Positions 6,416-8,453 of a DNA stretch of 8,453 nt are shown piece by piece. The stretch is from Schlegelella_A sp031360885 (GTDB lineage: Bacteria; Pseudomonadota; Gammaproteobacteria; Burkholderiales; Burkholderiaceae_C): positions 1 to 8,453 of the forward strand of contig JANMCC010000181.1 of the NCBI GenBank assembly GCA_031360885.1, given 5' to 3'. How positions within the stretch are numbered: the stretch's first letter is position 1; each line of letters opens with the position of its first letter. A program made the position numbers and the translations under genes. Below the pieces are notes generated by a model. It had not been told where the DNA came from, made no database searches, and saw nothing but the letters and a program-made list of their open reading frames with translations.

Positions 6416-8453
6416 TCAGGCGTTGGGCGGCTGGTTTTCGAACGGCAGGCGAACCTGCGAGAGGTCCTTCTTGGTCTCCACCAGCACCAGCGGCCCGTCG
6501 TCGGCCAGCTCGACCTTGCGGATCTCGCGCGGCACGTGGATCGGCGCCGGCGCTGCAGCCATCGCCTCCTGCGCGGCGCGGATCTTCCCGGCGTCGGAGT
6601 TCACCCACTGCAGGCCGGCGTTGTCGGCCACCGCGACCAGCGAGTCGATCGGCAGCACGTAGTCGGCCGGGGCCGCAACGGGTTCGACCGGCGTCACGAC
6701 AGCGGCCGCCAGCGGCACCACCGCCTGCGCTTCACGGACCGGCGGCGCGTACGCCGGCGGCTCGGCTTCCTGCCGTGCGTAAGCCTGCGGCTCGGCGACC
6801 TGCGTCATCCGGCTCGAATGCCCGCGCGGCTCGTCGTCGCGGTTCTCGAACAGCGGCATCGAGGCCGGAGCGGGCGTCGCCAGCTCGAACTCCGGCTCGG
6901 CCTGGCTGAGCTCCTGCATGCGCAGCGGTTCGCCGCGATCGCCGTCGTGCGATGACGCCGGCTGCTCGCGCGAGGCCTCGCGCGGCGCGCCATCGCTGCC
7001 CGCCTCGCCCTCGGCGCTCGCACCCTCGCGCGGGCCGCGATCCCGGCCGCGGCCGCCACGACGGCGCCGGTTGCCCGAGCCCTCGCCACGCGCTTCGCCG
7101 GGCACGCCGCCCTCGTCGCTTCTCGCTTCGCCCGCCTCGATCGGCGCTTCGGCGCCGTTGGCTTCGAAGCCGCCTTCGGCTGAAGCGCTCCGTGCCGGGC
7201 CGGCTTCGCCGTCCTGCGCCGGTTGCGCTTCGCGGTTGTCGCCGCCGCCCGCTTCGTCGCGGTCGCGACCCCGACCGCCGCGGCGGTTGCGGCGCCGTGC
7301 GCCCTGGCGATCGCCCTCGGCGCCTTCCCCGCTCTGCGTGCTCGGTGCGGCGTCGCCCGGCGTGGTGTCGACGAACGCCGAAGGCGCCATGCCTTCAGCG
7401 GACAGCGCCGCCTCGTTGCTCTCGCCGTTCACCGGCGCCGGCCGGTCGCCGCGGTCGCCCCGACCGCCGCGGTTGCCGCCTTCGCGTCCTTCCTGGCGCG
7501 GCTCGCCACGCTGCCCGCCGCGTTCGCCGCCACGATCACCCCGGTCGCCGCCGCGATCACCGCGGCCGGAGCGCGGCTCGCGCGGCTCACGGCCTTCACG
7601 CGGCTCGCGGGCCTCGCGCGGCTCACGGCCCTCGGCCCGTGCGCCTTCGGCAGATTCCGGCCGCGGGCCGGCTTCGCCACCGCGCTCGCCGCGGCGTCCG
7701 CGGCCCTGGCTTTCGCCGCCGGCGCCTTCCGGCCGGTCGGCAGAACGCTCGCCGCGCCGACCGCCGCGGCCGCCCCGGCCACCGCGGTCACCGCCGCGAT
7801 CGCCGCGCTCGCCACCACGATCTCCGCGGTCGCCTCGGCCGTCGCGCTCGCGCTTGGGCGCTTCGCCGCCCGCAGGCGCGGGCAGGGCCAGCGGCCGCGC
7901 GGCCACCGGCTCGGGCTCGCCGCCCGAGAAAATGCTCTTCACCCAGGAGAAGAAACCGCGTCCCGCAGGCTCCACGGCAGGCGCCGGCACCGGCAGCGCC
8001 GCCGCCGGGGCGGGCGCCGCCACGGGCTTGGGCTGAGGCTTCGGCGCTTCCTCCGGCGCCGGCGTCTCGTGCAGGTTTCCCTTGATGACCGGCTCCTGCT
8101 TGGGCTTGCCCTTCTCGCGCCGCGTGATGCCGACTTCCTCTTCAGGCTCGTCGATCATTGTGTAGCTGGCTTGCAGGTTCTCGAGGCGCGGGTCGTCGTG
8201 GCGCAGCCGCTCGAGGCGGTAGTTCGGCGTCTCGAGCGCCTTGTTCGGCACCAGCAGCACCGTGACGCGCTGCTTCAGCTCGATCTTGGTGATCTCGGTG
8301 CGCTTCTCGTTGAGCAGGAACGAGGTCACTTCCACCGGCACCTGCACGTGCACGGCGGCGGTGTTGTCCTTCATCGACTCTTCCTGGACCATGCGCAGGA
8401 TCTGCAGCGCGCTGGACTCGGTGTCGCGGATGTGGCCGGTGCCGTTGCAGCGC
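6416..8453 (-). CDS. rne: Ribonuclease E, C-terminal part, 5' end beyond the window
   Basis: The frame runs in from the right edge and encodes 678 residues here. RNase E is the main endonuclease of mRNA decay and rRNA/tRNA processing and the scaffold of the degradosome. The first codons read RCNGTGHIRDTESSALQILR, matching the second Cys of the zinc-link (E. coli Cys407), so the catalytic S1 and DNase I-like regions lie outside. Next comes the small domain (VHVQVPVEVTSFLLNEKR, then LLVPNKALETPNYRLERLR). The remaining roughly 570 residues are low-complexity scaffold: a Pro/Ala linker, GFFSWVKSIF, RGG-type and REPRE repeats, two Arg-rich blocks, a Pro/Glu stretch, and an ordered-looking tail (from GLQWVNSDAGKI through IHVPREIRKVELADDGPLVLVETKKD). 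The ATG at 8392 is internal, because conserved sequence continues upstream. An RNase G assignment is excluded by the long scaffold. Convergent with nagZ. Confidence 0.96.
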   Translation of the reverse strand, partial: RCNGTGHIRDTESSALQILRMVQEESMKDNTAAVHVQVPVEVTSFLLNEKRTEITKIELKQRVTVLLVPNKALETPNYRLERLRHDDPRLENLQASYTMIDEPEEEVGITRREKGKPKQEPVIKGNLHETPAPEEAPKPQPKPVAAPAPAAALPVPAPAVEPAGRGFFSWVKSIFSGGEPEPVAARPLALPAPAGGEAPKRERDGRGDRGDRGGERGDRGGDRGGRGGRGGRRGERSADRPEGAGGESQGRGRRGERGGEAGPRPESAEGARAEGREPREAREPREGREPREPRSGRGDRGGDRGDRGGERGGQRGEPRQEGREGGNRGGRGDRGDRPAPVNGESNEAALSAEGMAPSAFVDTTPGDAAPSTQSGEGAEGDRQGARRRNRRGGRGRDRDEAGGGDNREAQPAQDGEAGPARSASAEGGFEANGAEAPIEAGEARSDEGGVPGEARGEGSGNRRRRGGRGRDRGPREGASAEGEAGSDGAPREASREQPASSHDGDRGEPLRMQELSQAEPEFELATPAPASMPLFENRDDEPRGHSSRMTQVAEPQAYARQEAEPPAYAPPVREAQAVVPLAAAVVTPVEPVAAPADYVLPIDSLVAVADNAGLQWVNSDAGKIRAAQEAMAAAPAPIHVPREIRKVELADDGPLVLVETKKDLSQVRLPFENQPPNA
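7034..7072 (-). repeat. Arg-rich block 2 in rne
   Basis: NRRRRGGRGRDRG, a near copy of the block at 7259-7297. The two are separated by about 60 acidic, Ala/Gly/Glu-rich residues, giving alternating basic and acidic patches. Confidence 0.7.
7259..7297 (-). repeat. Arg-rich block 1 in rne
   Basis: RRRNRRGGRGRDR. It matches, with few changes, the block at 7034-7072. Both resemble the arginine-rich RNA-binding sites of RNase E scaffolds. Confidence 0.7.
7442..7564 (-). repeat. Second RGG/RGDRGG repeat block in rne
   Basis: Forty-one residues of RGDRGGDRGDRGGERGG type, followed by QRGEPRQEGREGGNRGGRGDRGDR. It follows the REPRE units directly and repeats the composition of the block at 7745-7852, suggesting internal duplication. 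Confidence 0.8.
7571..7627 (-). repeat. REPRE repeat in rne
   Basis: Three tandem REPRE-type units (REPREA, REPREG, REPREPR) give alternating charge. At DNA level CTCGCGCGGCTCACGGCC occurs identically at 7577-7594 and 7613-7630, a 36-base period equal to 12 codons. Confidence 0.85.
7745..7852 (-). repeat. First RGG/RGDRGG repeat block in rne
   Basis: Thirty-six residues consist almost only of Arg, Gly, Asp and Glu (pattern RGDRGG, RGERGDRGG, GGRGGRGG). The DNA is correspondingly repetitive, with variants of GGCGATCGCGG and GGTGACCGCGG. RG-rich segments of this kind usually bind RNA. Confidence 0.85.
7928..7957 (-). other. Hydrophobic/amphipathic segment in the RNase E scaffold
   Basis: GFFSWVKSIF, flanked by RG and SGG, is the only aromatic and hydrophobic island in a long Pro/Ala/Gly/Arg-rich region. 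Its position soon after the small domain parallels the membrane-binding amphipathic helix (segment A) of E. coli RNase E. Membrane attachment is inferred, not shown. Confidence 0.5.

Noticed and set aside
5217..6662. 481-codon Arg/Ala/Pro-rich plus-strand frame over nagZ
   Set aside because: It is a frame-shifted shadow of nagZ with an Arg-rich composition typical of out-of-frame GC-rich DNA.
7442..7852. CRISPR-like array because of short GC-rich repeats
   Set aside because: The repeats are imperfect, lack unique spacers of constant length, and stay in frame within rne.
6918..8085. Long plus-strand frames (about 370 codons, Ser/Pro/Arg-rich) opposite rne
   Set aside because: They mirror the Arg/Gly repeats of RNase E in other frames. 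No start signal or domain supports them.
8390..8392. ATG at 8392 on the minus strand as the rne start
   Set aside because: Conserved RNase E sequence (RCNGTG, then TESSALQILR) continues upstream in frame to the window edge.

Overview
The window is a high-GC stretch of conserved chromosomal core genes. Gene order, protein motifs and base composition point to a proteobacterium, most likely a betaproteobacterium of the Burkholderiales or Rhodocyclales type. No mobile element, tRNA, rRNA or CRISPR array is visible. Genus cannot be assigned from the sequence alone.

Bases 1-6345 carry one tightly packed rightward gene series: the 3' end of lepA, then lepB, a small DUF4845-type membrane protein gene, rnc, era, recO, pdxJ, acpS and nagZ. 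Gaps are 28 bases or less, and two junctions overlap (lepA/lepB by 1 base, acpS/nagZ by 4 bases), so a polycistronic transcript with translational coupling is the simplest reading. The set joins translation (EF4), protein export (signal peptidase I), RNA processing and ribosome assembly (RNase III, Era), DNA repair (RecO), pyridoxal phosphate synthesis (PdxJ), acyl carrier protein activation (AcpS) and murein recycling (NagZ).

Bases 6346-6415 are a convergent intergenic gap. It holds a strong GC hairpin that probably ends the leftward rne transcript.

Bases 6416-8453 are the 3' part of rne on the minus strand. The window enters at the second Cys of the zinc-link, so the catalytic S1/DNase I-like region lies outside. 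What is seen is the small domain followed by a long disordered scaffold with a short hydrophobic/amphipathic segment, arginine-glycine repeats, REPRE repeats, two near-identical Arg-rich blocks and an ordered-looking C-terminal tail.

I do not see a wholly new system. The points most worth a second look are the repeat-rich RNase E scaffold, a PdxJ with an altered N-terminal signature, the prepilin-like N-terminus of the DUF4845 protein, an extra hydrophobic segment in LepB, and a hairpin over the recO start region.
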